DNA of 64,000 bases. It comes from Caenorhabditis elegans. Taxonomy: Eukaryota; Nematoda; Chromadorea; Rhabditida; Rhabditidae. A program made the translations under genes and the position numbers. Positions 1 to 11,975 of the stretch are shown here, one piece after another. Under the pieces are notes generated by a model, which saw only the letters and a program-made list of their open reading frames with translations, searched no databases and was not told the origin of the DNA. Location of the stretch: the NCBI RefSeq assembly GCF_000002985.6, contig NC_003281.10, positions 9,548,001 to 9,612,000 of the forward strand. Direction: 5' to 3'. Each line of letters begins with the position of its first letter. Positions within the stretch are counted from its first letter, which is position 1.

Positions 1-565
1 TTTCCAATATCACATCGCTTACATAAGAGTGGTGATCAAAGTAATTTGTCATTGTGAGTTTTGTGTCTGGAATTTTTGTTATTTTTCGGGAAGGTTTTTT
101 TATTTTTCAAATTTTTGATTTTTTTTCGATTTGGTTATCCTCCACTTCACTCCAAATTTTGAAGCGCATGAAGAAATAAAAATCACCAATTTTTTTGAAT
201 TTATTTTATTTTCTTGATTTTCCAAATTTTTTATCACTGCTCTAAATGTCAGAAAAGAGATCATAATTACTGTTTAAAAAAATTTTCTAAATTTTTATGT
301 TTTCTCCAATTTTGCAAAAAATGCGATATTTGTTGTTAAATTCCCGCAAACGATATAGATCTTTGAAAATGCTTCAATTATATTTATTGTTTAAAAAAAT
401 TGTATAAATTCGCTCATTACGATATACAATTTAAAGCAAAATTCCCAATTTTATCATTTTCCAAAAAGAATTTTGTTAGGCAAACACTTCTTCCACCTTT
501 AATAACTTGGTTCGGTCCCCTAAAATCAAAATTTTAATTTTTAAAAGATATTATTTAAATTACAG
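1..565. other. intronic sequence of unc-16
   Basis: AT-rich sequence before the first acceptor at 565; no exon of the required phase was seen. The exons for the N-terminal RH1 domain lie to the left of the window. Confidence 0.6.
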
Positions 566-3500
566 AATGGGCATGGCTGCTTCTGTGGATGCATCATCAA
601 TTCGTGGAGTATCTGATCTTATTTCTGCTCATATGACACAATCAACCACGATGGATGTTAATCTTGCAAATCACATCACAAACGAAGGTGAGTTTTTTAC
701 GCGACCCTTCACAAATATGTAAAAATACAAAAAATTCTATATATCGCAAAATTTAGTTTATTTATTTATTTCCGATAATTTTTAACTAACATGAACTCGA
801 ATCCTCAACTAACCTTTATTGGTATGCCAGTTTTCTTCCGATTTCCATGCTGCAAAGGTGCGGCACGGGTTTTCGCAACCGCCGCGCGTTTTTTTAAAAC
901 TTTTTTTAACAGGAAATTTCCAACGGATTTTTTTCTGTAAATTCACTTATTTTCCAACTGCATTGGTTTATTGCTCAATTTTTAGACCTTTTTGGCTTAA
1001 ATAAACCAGTTCAGTTGGAAAGAAATTTTAAATTTCCCATTAAAAAACCATTTTTAATTGTATTCCGTACGATGTTTCCTGTTGAAAAGTGAAAAAAAAC
1101 CCGCTCCGCACCTTTTCTCAATGGAAATTGCAACCCTCATTCTTTTAAATCTTAAAATACTAATTTTCCAGACTGGCAAGACGAATTCTCATCAGATATC
1201 GAACCATCACCCAGGGATATTCCACAATCATCTGCTGATGCGTTGACTTCACCAATTACAACCAAAGAGCCGACTCCTAAACGAGAAGCTGCTTCACCGA
1301 AACAATCAGAAGAGGAAGAAGCTGACGAGACAACTTCTGTGTAAGTTAATTATGATTTTAAAATTTTATTAGGAATTTATATAAGAGTTTTGAAATCTAT
1401 TCCAATTTTTCAGAGATCCCAAGGAAAATAACGATTTGCTCGGTGCTGATCTCACAGGTTGGTTTTTTTGTATTTAATAATTAAAAATCAAGTGAAATCG
1501 TCTAATTTATCTATTGTCCATCACTAATTAGAGTGTGTCGTTTCATTTTTTTTCACACTAACCTAATTTCTTCTTCAAATCACACAAACACGGGGACTTT
1601 TTTTCATTTTTGACAATTTATCGATTATCCACACATAATTTGACAGGAAATCTAGTGGATCCAGCAGAGTTCGCCTCAGCGGGTAAATTTTTAAGTTTTC
1701 AATGTTGTATTGGTCCTTGTGGTCCTTGTTCTTGCTTGCTTTCGGCCAGCTTTTGTCCGGTATTTCACCACACTGAAGTCTACAATGCATGCATTTTTTC
1801 ACTTTCCCCGTGCACCTTTTATATAGATTATGTTGTAGAGAAAACACGTGAAAGCTTTTTCAAAATCTCGGTACCCTCTAAAGACACAGTAAGTGTGTAC
1901 ACACAATATTTAAAAATTAGGTCACACCCATAAAATGGTTTTGCCTCTCATCTTATCTGAGCTCACTGCTAGCGTGAGAGGCGGAACCCGGTAGATGTCG
2001 GACCTTGGGCGTGGCGTGATTTTTGAAATTTCTGAATGTCTATCAACTTAGTCGCTATTCCCTCAAAATTTTGGTTTCAACCTAAAAACTAGATGTTGTA
2101 TTGTATTTACTTGATGTGCCTTTTGTGTTTTGTCAGATGACGAATCGGATTGGAATGGTCTTGGATTAATACCACGAAGACATCGACCAAATGAAATGCT
2201 CGACGATGATGACACTTCGGACGATGGAAGTTTGGGTAGGGAACACACGTAGTTTGGAGCATGTGCATGAGCGCTGGCCATTTTTTTTTGAGTTTTGCAT
2301 AATCGATTCTATATATATCTCCATCTCTCTCTCTTTTTTTGATTTAACATTCTCTATTTTTACAGTTAACGACACGTTCATTGGTAAGTTAAAGCAAAAA
2401 CAATGTCGTGATTGTGTTTTGAAGCACTTGTTTTATATTAAAAAGTTTAAAATTGAAATTAAAATTAAACTCACATATATTTATGTTTCACTCAATTGGT
2501 TTCGTCACTATTTTTTCCGAAATTTATTCCGTTTCATCACAGAGACATTAAAAAACAGCATGCAATTGATAGTTTATGAGAATCTTCCTCGCTATTAATT
2601 CAGAATATTTATTAAATTTATTAATTAGTATATATTTAAACTCGAAGATTTTCATGCAAGCGCTTACCCTGTGTTATCGAATGACTTTCCAACACGATTT
2701 TTCAACTTTTATTCTTTAAGGAATGGGCCGTGAAGTCGAGAACCTGATCAAGGAGAATTCCGAGCTTCTCGATATGAAAAACGCGTTGAACATTGTCAAG
2801 AACGATCTTATAAATCAAGTCGATGAGCTGAACAGTGAGAATATGATTCTGAGAGATGAGAATCTGAGCCGACAAATGGTCAGTGAGAAGATGCAGGAGC
2901 AAATTACGAAGCATGAGGAGGAGATTAAGACGCTCAAGCAGAAGCTTATGGAGAAGGAAAATGAACAAGAAGAGGTTTGATTTTTTAAAATTTAGAAGTA
3001 AAAAATATATTTTGCTTCAAAAATTCCAAAAAGAGTGCCCTAGATTCCAAAATACCACTAAAAATCAAAAAATCGAGGAAGATTGAAAAATCTAATTTTT
3101 TAAAGTTTATCCACAATTCATTTGAACAAATCTCTTTTTAAAAGTGGGATTTTTGATTGTTTCTGAATTTTTTAAAAAATGCTTTCAGGATGATGTTCCA
3201 ATGGCAATGCGAAAACGATTCACTCGTTCAGAAATGCAGCGTGTTCTTATGGATCGAAATGCATACAAAGAAAAGCTTATGGAACTCGAAGAGTCTATCA
3301 AGTGGACTGAAATGCAACGAGCAAAGAAGATGCAACAACAGCAGCAGAATGTGAATCAGAAGAAATCTGGCGGAATTTGGGAATTGTTAGCTAATTTATC
3401 GCCGATTCGTGCTTCTTGATCCTTTTCTCTTTTTACAGTTTCTCAAGTCTCCTGGGTGATTCAGTGACCCCACCCGCATCGTCGCGGGGAAATCGTGCAA

Positions 3501-6500
3501 GCTCATCGCGCGGCAAGATGACTCGCTCTGTGGAGTATATCGACCCAGACATGTTAGTTGTTGAAGAGTAGAGATTATTTTTTGTTGGGCACGTAGTATG
3601 AATGGTGTTGTTTTTTCTTTTTTCTAGGATTCATCTCTCCCGGTAACACCCTCTCATCCTGTGATGCTTCGAAGACCAATCTGTTGAACTCTCTATCTCT
3701 CTCTAAATAGAACTTATAATTGCACTCACTCAACACCTAGATTCATAATGAACGCACTTATAAACAGCTTTAACTATACATAAAATCAACAAACATTTGG
3801 AATCCGATCATTTTATGCACCCGCATTTTCCCAGAGACTTGGTTTGATCTTTTTTTGAAACTAACCTTTTTAAGTTGCGTTACAAAATAATATTTATTAT
3901 GGGTACGTAGAAAAAGAGCCTTTGGAAATCGGTGTGGAAACGCGCTCCATGGTCATTAGAAACGCTCCGCCCATAATTAATGGGTCTCATTAGGTGACTT
4001 TTTTAACTAGATTTTCCAATTATCGAGCATTTCCGACTTTTTAAAAATAATGTTTTCGTTGTTTTTCATGATTTTTGAATATCTAAAAATTGGTGAAATA
4101 AAATTCATAAACATGTACAAAAATAATATTACAAAAAGTTGGAAATCCTTGAAAATTGGCGAAATTGTCGTCAAAAACCCAATGAGACCCATGGTTCGGA
4201 GGCGGAGCGTTTTAAATTGACCGTGGAACGCGTTTTCATGTAGATTTCAAAATACATTTTTTACGCCCCCATAATAGAATTTTGCTGACTTTCAACTAAT
4301 TCTGAAAACAATTCCCTAAGTTGACGCAACTCCAGAATCTTATGAAATTCTCTAGAATTTATTATCTTCGTTTTTAGTTCTTATTTTCTATTTAATTGCT
4401 TGTAAAATGTTTCCACGGGTTTAACTTTCCCATTCATTCTCATAATGCATGCCTTTTCCCAATCCATTTATATTGTGTTGTGATGTGTTGTAAATATCCA
4501 AATGAATCTTTCATAGTTGGATGATAAAGAATTTTTGATTTTATTGTTCGATCGATTTATCAATCGAGAAAAGTATTTCAGGATTTCGGAGAGACGTGCT
4601 GCCGAGAGAAGAGAGCAGTACAAATTGGTACGTGAACATGTGAAAAAGGAAGATGGTCGAATTGAAGCATATGGATGGTCACTTCCGAATGTTGAAGCTG
4701 AAGTATCATCTGTTCCGATTCCTGTCTGTTGTCGTCCACTTCTCGATAACGAACCATCTTTGAAAATATGGTGTGCCACTGGAGTTGTTCTGAGAGGTGG
4801 AAGAGATGAAAGAGGGCAATGGATTGTTGGAGATCCGATTTATTTCGCTCCGGCTTCGATGAAAAAGACGAAGACTTCTAATCATAGACCGGAGTTAGAA
4901 GATGAAATTAAGGTGAGTCTTGTTGATTATTTAAAAATTTATATATTACAGTAGTCCTATAGTAACCTAGATTAATTCTACAGTAACCCACACCATATCC
5001 TTCCACCAAACTTAAACCAATATCCCTTCAGAAGACGAAAGGTCTTTTTTTTCCAAATCTACAGTAATCCTACAGTACCTCTACAGTACTACTACAGTAA
5101 CCCCGCACGAACCCCTACTCCATAACTCTTCAAAAGCTAAAACCATATTTTAACAGAAACTTAATTATACAGTATTCCTACAAAAACGAATGTCCAGACT
5201 TTAAAAAAAATTCAAATTATTTCAGAGAGCACGAAATCTTGATGCACGTGAAAGTGAACTTGACGAATGGCAATCATCATCTCTTGTCTGGGTTGTTAGC
5301 TCAAATCAAGGAAAAAGTCTAATCGCTGTTCTCGATGCAAACAATCCGAATAATATAATCGAGACGTTCCCAGCGTGTGACAGTCATCTTCTTTGTATTC
5401 AAGCAGTTTCTGGAGTTATGGAAGGAGAACCCGAAATGAATGAAGAACAGTCGAAAAAGTATCTTTCCGGAGGTGGAAAAATCAAAGATCTTCCTGAAGG
5501 TCTAGATGGAACTGATCTTGGAGCGTGTGAATGGGTTGAACTTCGTAAAATGGAAGATTCAGAGGATGGTGTGCCCACGTACTGCTCTAACGATATGAAA
5601 CCAAGTCCGAAACGGACAAGAGATTGTGAGAGAATTTTATCAAAAATATGTTTTCACTGTAAAATCCTATTTCAGTTAGTATCAGTGAGGTGGCACCTGT
5701 CGATTCGTCTGCGCCTGTTAAAGGTAAAAATGTTTGAAAAATTTCTATAGATCAAATATTAAAACCACCCGGACGCGAGATTTTTCCTTTTTTTTTGTCC
5801 AAAAATCGGTCTCGACACGACAATTTTCGTTATATGCAAACGGATGTGCACCTTTAAAGAGTACTGTAAATTAACAAATCGTGAGATAAACTATGAGAAA
5901 TCGATGAAAATTCCACATCAATGAAACTTTTATATTACAGTACTCTTTAAAGCCACACGCCGAAAAAATTGTAGCGTCGAGACCGGATACCGTATAGACC
6001 AAAAATCGCAAAATTTCGCGCCTGGCTAATAAAACACGTTTTTCATTGAGCTGAAATTTGAAAAATTTCGGAAATTTATTAGCAATAAATTTTTTAGCTA
6101 AAACTAAACTCTCGCGAGTTTCGGAAAATGTTGTGCCGGATGAGACGCCAAAATTGATTCCACTGGAGAAATTGAAAAAAGGTGATCCGCAGAGACATGG
6201 TTTCAAATTGGTGTTGTGTCGTTTTTTAAGTTTCTTTACAAACGAAAAATCTCACTATTTGGTTCTAGTCGTATAATTCTTAGTTTTATGATTTTCATCC
6301 ACAAACTTTCAATTTAATTCAAATTTCCATAACTGTCCAATTTTCTTTTAAAAAACTGATTTTAAATGATTCAGTTTCTGCTTCTGCACTTCTATATGCT
6401 CAATCGGTTCTGTCTCTTATAACTCAATTCAAATTTTTTCAGAAGATCCATTACCTCCACCTGCAAACCGCCCGGGTGGTCGTGCAGCTCTTCCACCACA

Positions 6501-8116
6501 CATTCGTGATGCAATGAGCAAGTATGATGGAGTTTCTGGACAGATGAGTGGAGCACTTCCAACAGTTTGGATGGGTGGACAGAATCAATAGTATGTATTA
6601 AAACTATGTTACCTTTGATAAAAGTCGAATTTTTCAGCATCTACATCCACTCCGCTGTGACTGCCTGGAAGCAATGCCTCCGCCGTATCAAAATGCCTGA
6701 TGCAGTTCTCAGTATTGTGTACGTCTATTCAAATTGTGATACCCATTTCAAAATAAAAATTGTTACAGACACTATAAAAGCCGTATCTTTGCTGCTCTTG
6801 CCAATGGAACAATTGCCATATTCCATAGAAATAAACGTAGGTTCTATACATTTTGTGCAAAAAATTGAGAAAAAATTTTAAGCTCAAGACGTAAGTACTA
6901 TTCAAAATATAAGGATAGATAGTTTTTGAAAAAAAAAAATTATAAAACGCATATTTTTCTAAAGAACATTTGCAAAATACAAAAATCTCTCAATGTATGT
7001 GTCAAAATAAAACTAAAACCCAATTTTTCGTCTAATTTCCAAAAAAACAAAACCAAAAAAATCCACAACCCTGTTCATAATAAAATGAATGAATCGATGA
7101 TAATATTTAATTAAAATTCAGACGGTGAATGGTCCGACGAAGGATATCATTCTCTACGTGTTGGAAGTGCCACGTCATCAGTCCGATCCTTGTGCCTTGT
7201 CTCTACAAACATTTGGGCGACCTACAAGAATTGTGTAGTTGTTCTTGACGCTGAAAGTCTCCAAATCGTGGTGCGTTTCTTCGAGAAGTATATCCCTCAA
7301 TTCCGTTCCTAAAATTTAAATTTCCAGAAAGTATTCGCTGCTCATCCACGAAAAGACAGTCAAGTCCGTAACATGCAATGGGTTGGAGCCGGAGTATGGT
7401 TGTCGATTCGTCTCGATTCAACTCTCCGACTCTATCATGCACATACATATGAACACCTTCAAGATGTTGATATAGAACCATATGTGACAAAAATGCTTGG
7501 GACATCTAAACTTGATTTCTCATACATGCGAACAACGGCGCTTCTTGTCTCAAATCGAAGACTTTGGATTGGAACTGGAACTGGTGTTATCATTTCTGTG
7601 CCATTTTCTGGACGTGAGTGATTAAATTTCCCTAATCTTATGCCAACCAGTTTACTTTTCCAGAACTCGAAAAGAAGATCGAAACAAAAGATTCAAAACG
7701 TCCTGCGGGACCAGGTGGACTCGTCAGAGTTTATGGAGCAACTTCAGAAAACGCCACTAACGACGAAAAAACAAATGATGATTTCATTCCGTACTGCAAC
7801 CTGGCACATGCTCAATTATCATTCCATGGTCATAAAGACAGTGTCAAGTTCTTCCTTGGAGTACCTGGAGCATCGAAGAACGGAGAAGATGAGTCGGCAG
7901 AAGTGACTCTACGTCGAATGTTGATCATGTCTGGTGGAGATGGATATATTGACTTTAGGATAGGTAATAAAATAGTTATACGGACTGTTAGAAATGTATA
8001 CAATTTCAGGTGAAGAAAACGAACCGGAGCTGACAGGGCAATCAATTCGGCCACGTGATATGTCACATTTGATTATCTGGGAAGTCGATGCAGAACTTCC
8101 GATCCTCTCAAAATAA
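566..8116 (+). CDS. unc-16: UNC-16 / JIP3 scaffold (3' part)
   Basis: Scaffold that ties JNK-pathway kinases to kinesin-1/dynein and controls axonal cargo transport. Coding exons with matching phases: 566-687, 1172-1340, 1414-1457, 1647-1682, 2137-2235, 2366-2383 (18-nt micro-exon), 2721-2974, 3189-3385, 4582-4912, 5226-5625, 5676-5723, 6443-6590, 6638-6718, 6769-6836, 7122-7270, 7328-7613, 7664-7963, 8010-8116 (TAA). 2721-2974 is the leucine-zipper coiled coil; 3189-3385 is the RH2 region (motif [13 protein letters not shown]). From 6443 on follows the C-terminal WD-like domain, with near-identity to mammalian JIP3 in [20 protein letters not shown] and [13 protein letters not shown]. An acidic Asp/Glu-rich stretch is encoded at 2137-2235. 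The protein ends in Ile-Leu-Ser-Lys. The gene starts left of the window. Identity is very firm; the splice choice at 3.4-4.6 kb is open. Confidence 0.96.
3439..3571 (+). CDS. unc-16: alternative exon of unc-16 (in-frame stop or skipped)
   Basis: Acceptor TTTTACAG ends at 3438. Entered in the phase left by exon 3189-3385 it encodes [16 protein letters not shown] and continues to a TAG at 3569-3571. The FFSS start matches the FFSR block that follows RH2 in mammalian JIP3, so it is likely coding. It may end a short isoform, or leave through a phase-0 donor at 3557 to the 15-nt micro-exon 3628-3642 (DSSLP) and then to an extended form of the next exon from 4517. Skipping it, 3385 to 4582, also keeps frame. 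Confidence 0.6.
3628..3642 (+). CDS. unc-16: candidate 15-nt micro-exon of unc-16
   Basis: TTTCTAG precedes and GTAACA follows; the five codons give DSSLP in phase 0. Joined to 4517 onward it yields SSLPLDDKEFL, which resembles the LPGDKSKAFDFL block of mammalian JIP3 at the same place. Read through instead, the frame meets a stop at 3685-3687. Supported only by splice signals and that resemblance. Confidence 0.35.
3926..4242. repeat. foldback (inverted-repeat) element in unc-16 intron
   Basis: Left arm around 3940-4005 (ACGCTCCGCCC, TGGGTCTCATTAGG) and right arm around 4170-4235 (CCAATGAGACCCATGG, GGCGGAGCGTTTT) are reverse complements with a ~160-bp AT-rich spacer. No coding capacity; looks like a MITE-type or palindromic repeat. 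Confidence 0.75.
5765..6035. repeat. foldback repeat, CGAGACC...TACCGTA family
   Basis: Lies in the intron 5724-6442. Arms about 5770-5870 and 5935-6030, each with the family words: GGTCTCGACACGACAATTTT on one side, AGTACTCTTTAAAG next to the loop, and GTCGAGACCGGATACCGTA on the other. The same family recurs at least eight times in the window. Confidence 0.8.
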
Positions 8117-8600
8117 TTCATTTCGCTTTTCAATGCGATCTCTTTTCTTCTTTTTTCTTCAACCTCAATGCTTTGCATAACCATTCGTTCTTCTTCATTT
8201 TGCATTTTGATTCGATTTCTTTTTCCAAAAGGCTTTTTCTCACCACTTTCCCTGTCTAGAATTCAATTCAATTAAAAGTTTTAATGCATCCAAAATTCAT
8301 GTAAATTGTACATTTTCCTACGAAATGTCTAATATTCGGTTGCTCCCTCCGTCTCCTCTCTTGTCATCCCTCACCCTCCCACTTCTAACGCATTCTAGTC
8401 TCTTTTTCCAAACTTTTTCTGTGAATATTCGTGCTTTTGTCTTGTCGAATTTTTTTTCTTTATTTTTCATTACTTTTACAAAAATTTGAATGAAAGTCGC
8501 CTCAAGAACTAATATTGCCTGAGAGTACCGTATTCAATCAGACTGCAAATATTTCTACTCTTGAAAAAAGTAGATTTTAAACAGAAAAAATCAATTTAGA
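8117..8600 (+). other. unc-16 3' UTR and spacer to the next gene
   Basis: Pyrimidine-rich UTR; AATTAAA at about 8270 is a likely poly(A) signal. About 20 nt before the next ATG sits TTTTAAACAG, a possible trans-splice acceptor, so the downstream gene could share a transcript with unc-16. No other ORF is convincing. Confidence 0.5.
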
Positions 8601-9375
8601 ATGGCGTTCCGTGTCGAACACTGCAAAAAAGCTATGGAGTTTTTCATTAAATTCAGTAAGTTTTTTGAGAATTATGAATTTTCCCAGGCGCGACAAATTG
8701 TCCAAAAAATACGGTACCAGGTCTCGCAAGGACAATTTTTTTGTTAAATTCAAAAAGGTGTGCGCCTTTAAAAGGTACTGTAATTTCAAACCCTCGTTTA
8801 CGCGGAATTTTCTTAAATTTCCAATTTTTCTCTAGATTTGTTTAAATTGTGTTGTTATAGTTATATTCGATTTTTTATGATGTATTTTTTTATAGAAAAA
8901 CTATGAAAAATTACACTGCAACCATAATTAAGAACTACAGTACTCTTTAAAGGCGCACACCTTTTTGCATTTAACAAAAATTTGTCGTCACAAGACCAGG
9001 CACCGTATTTCTGGTGCAAAAATCGCAAAATTTCACGCCTGGGTTATAACTGTTCGAAAAACCCATCTGTAAAAAGTTTTTATGCTGAAAATTGTGATCC
9101 CTTTTCAAATTTGTTAATTTCTTTTAGATACCGGCTCGAAAGCCTATCTGGAATACGCAGAGCTTCCAAATCGCGTGCTCGATTTTCAACATACCGTAAC
9201 CCCAGAAGACCAACAAGGAAAGGGAGTCGCCAAAATTCTCGTCAAGGAAGGACTCAAATACGCCGCCGACAACAAGTATCTCGTCCAGCCAACCTGCTGG
9301 TACGTAGCAAAATATCTTGATGGAAGTAGTGCAACTGAAGAGGAGAAGCAACTCGATATTCGCCACAAGCTGTGA
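8601..9375 (+). CDS. NATD1-like GNAT acetyltransferase, ~100 aa
   Basis: Two exons, 8601-8655 and 9128-9375 (TGA), joined in phase 1. The product starts MAFRVEHCKKAMEFF. It carries the compact GNAT fold of the NATD1/GTLF3B family: a strand ending VLDFQHTVTPEDQQGKGVAK, where QQGKGVA is the acetyl-CoA phosphate-binding loop (R/Q-x-x-G-x-G/A), then a helix and the family's TCWYVAKYL near the C-terminus. NATD1 proteins are about 110 aa, so this one is complete. Substrate unknown; cytosolic by default (no signal or membrane segment). The single intron is filled by a foldback repeat. An AATAAA at 9438-9443 fits the 3' end. Family call firm, function inferred only. Confidence 0.85.
8670..9040. repeat. 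foldback repeat inside the NATD1-like intron
   Basis: Arms about 8680-8800 and 8930-9035: CGACAAATTGTCC, GGTACCAGGTCTCGC, AAGGTGTGCGCCTTTAAAAG and the complement CTCTTTAAAGGCGCACACCT followed by AAGACCAGGCACCGTA. Same family as 5765-6035. Short ORFs across it are repeat sequence. Confidence 0.85.
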
Positions 9376-9560
9376 ATATTCGAATTTTAAATGTTTCGAT
9401 TGTGAAGATTTGTGCCTGTATTGTAAGGGTTGTAATTAATAAAGTTATTTTGAGAACAAGTTTTTTAATAAAACAACAAAACAAGCAGTTGAGCTAGAGC
9501 TCTTCGGGATGAACAACGAGAGAACAAAAAAACAAGGTAACAAATTGTGGCACTAGGGGC

Positions 9561-10552
9561 TCAGAGCATTGGGTAAACATTGCAATTATTCGATGGATTA
9601 ACCGCGGCAACAAGCTTTGGCTTGATCGAATAAACCTGTGGGAGAACTGGTTTCTTTTCGAGAGCTTCGATGAACAGGAAGCACACGACAATGTATCCAA
9701 TGTAGTCTGAAAATTAATATTCTCATGAATTACTGAATAACAAACTCTTACATAGGGAGAACATGATGGAACATCCAAACTTATGAAAATCGCGGAAAAC
9801 GAGAATGTGATAGTCATCGAAGATGAGGATTCCTGAAATTGGAGCATTTTGAAGAAATTCGTATTAATAAGCTTCTTACCAAACTCAACACCCTGCATGA
9901 CCATATAAGCAATCGGAATGATGGTCAGAAGAGTCATGTAACCGACATGGAGCATGATGAGAGGCTTGTGCTCAATGAGGAACACGATGAACGAAAATCC
10001 GGTGTGAATTGTCTGAAAGAATGAACAATGAAGCTTGAATCTATTGTTTACGACAACTCTAGAAAAAGAAACTTCACGCCTGTTAAATTGCACCATGTTG
10101 GCCCAACTTTTTTCCCTGAAAATTTGTGCTAAAATGTAGAAAACCACTTAATTTAATTGAACATAAAATTCTTTTAGGCTAAAAATATCAGGAACGTACT
10201 CAAAACAGCCTGACATTTGCTTGACAATTGGCAATTTTCAGGTCATTTTTGAAAACTTTCTTCAACGTTTCAGTCTGAAAGAATTTTATTTTCAGATAAA
10301 TCAGGTGTATATACATGTTACATATTAACACAACATTGTCTAGGCAAGGTGTGGAACACAAAATCGCAATTCTTGACTAACCACGAGGATTTCGAGGAAG
10401 AAATATTGTCTGCTATAGAACATATGGTAATAGCAGAGATCTTCAACAAGTCCGATGAGAAAAAGAGCTTGAATGAACATGGCTATGAATTTCCAGAAGG
10501 AAATCGTCGCCTTTGACTTTTCAATATCGGTGAGAGCGGCGGTTTTCGACAT
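9561..10552 (-). CDS. multi-span membrane protein A (176 aa), tandem family
   Basis: Exons in order of transcription: 10552-10382, 10012-9880, 9832-9752, 9706-9561 (TGA). Starts MSKTAALTDIEKSK after a TTCATCTAG acceptor 9 nt upstream. About four hydrophobic segments: around residues 20-40, 62-74, 76-98 and 128-145. It has the family mark, a segment ending LIEHKPLIMLH with a conserved His, encoded by a 133-nt exon (136 nt in the paralogs). C-terminal tail hydrophilic with NPSNNCNVYPML. Function unknown; no motif of a known transporter or receptor was recognised. Last gene of a same-strand run and 253 bp from gene B, so it may be an operon member. Confidence 0.8.
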
Positions 10553-10804
10553 TATACCAACCTAGATGAAATAATAATTATAAAAACATATTCAGTTCGC
10601 AGTTAATATGAGTTTGAAAGTATTTAAGAATACAGTAATCTTATGGAAAGTGGAAAATGTGAACAATTATTTTTTATCGCTTTATCAACAAAACAAGAAA
10701 CAGTATGCAGACCTTAAAGGTAAATTAATATAGTGAGGATGGATTAACAGTTTAATATAAAGATAGACAAAGTATAAAATAGGTGATTTAAACAAGTGAC
10801 AGCT

Positions 10805-11427
10805 TCAGTTTGATCTGATAGTGAAGCGGGGAAGAATCAATCTCGACTTTGCGACTCTGATGAGTTGGAGGCACATCCAGATGTAGAAAATGACGGCTGA
10901 AACGATACATTTTGTTTTCAATTACTGCATTTTAAATTCTTATTTACCAAACAAAATTGCGGTGATCTTCATGAAATCTTTCGCATCGCGTGAAGTGGCA
11001 TTTTCTTCGATGAACAGTTTGTCTGAAAGGCCACGAATTTAGGATTTTGAATAAAGTTTTTGAAAACTTACTACAGAGACTGATGAGCTTCATGATGAAA
11101 ACGACAGCCGGCCAGATGAGCAAAATGCATGAGACATAGTAATGGATGGCCATCATGGTCCCATATTCGCCAAGGAATGCAACAAAGGAAGAGATAGTAA
11201 AGACGAGCTGAAGATTAATTTAAATTAAGAAATTAAACAATAATTTTTACCAAGAGAACCATCGCAACGAAAACGATTTCTTCCTGATTTCCATTATAGT
11301 AGAGCATGCAAAATTGGATCACGATAGCAATAAGCTGGACGAGAAGAACCGCGAGCTTGATCGGGAAGAATCCACAGAGCAATGGAGAGTTCAAGCTGCA
11401 GAGAGGACGCGTCTCGAAATGTGTCAT
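10805..11427 (-). CDS. multi-span membrane protein B (159 aa), tandem family
   Basis: Exons 11427-11251, 11207-11072 (136 nt), 11022-10948, 10896-10805 (TGA). TTTTTCAG ends two bases before the ATG, ideal for trans-splicing. The N-terminus MTHFETRPLCSLNSP leads to FFPIKLAVLLVQL, the PIK...(V/L)QL signature shared with D and E. The 136-nt exon carries MMAIHYYVSCILL, the conserved hydrophobic-His motif. About four membrane segments, short basic C-terminal tail. Exon sizes 177/136/75 equal those of gene E, a clear sign of recent tandem duplication. Function unknown. Confidence 0.82.
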
Positions 11428-11975
11428 TTCTGAAAAACATGAAAACTGAATTAATTCATATAAATAAAATCGAAATTTAATGGAAGTTCGAAATTATTCA
11501 GAAAAAAATCTTAACAACGAACTGAAATCCGTTGAATTTGGAATTAAAAATAAAGAAAACAATATGTTTGACCTAAAACGGTAAATGTTTTTCCCAAAAC
11601 GAAAACAAACATTTTGTCTCTTCAAAACCAAAAAATGAGAATCGTCGTGCGCCTTTAAGGATTCTCGCTTCGAGACCCGGCCGATTATTTGGCTTGTGTT
11701 CCTTTAATTTCTACAGTAACGATAAAGATTGAAGATTTTTATTTTTAGCTGGTTTCTTCGTTTTTCTTCGTGTTTTCGGCGAAAAAATTGAAATTTTTTA
11801 AATATCGCACTTTCAATCTGAGATTGCAAAAATTTTTTATATTTTATTATTTAAAAACCAATACAAAACAGAAAAGAAACAGGATGGAATGGAAGCACCA
11901 AAAATAATTATACAGATTCTTTGAATATACCTATTTAACCGGCAGAAACAATACAGGCATAGTACAAAAGAGATT
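11428..11975. other. spacer between genes C and B, with half a repeat
   Basis: 549 bp. At 11640-11720 there is one arm of the foldback family (GTGCGCCTTTAAGGATTC, CGAGACCCGG) without a matching partner nearby. Otherwise AT-rich and without a coding frame. Confidence 0.6.

Noticed and set aside
10200-10277. Extra exon of gene A (TETLKKVFKND...)
   Set aside because: It has an acceptor and fits phase 0 but runs into a stop, while direct splicing 10382-10012 gives the conserved family layout. Could be a rare isoform at most.
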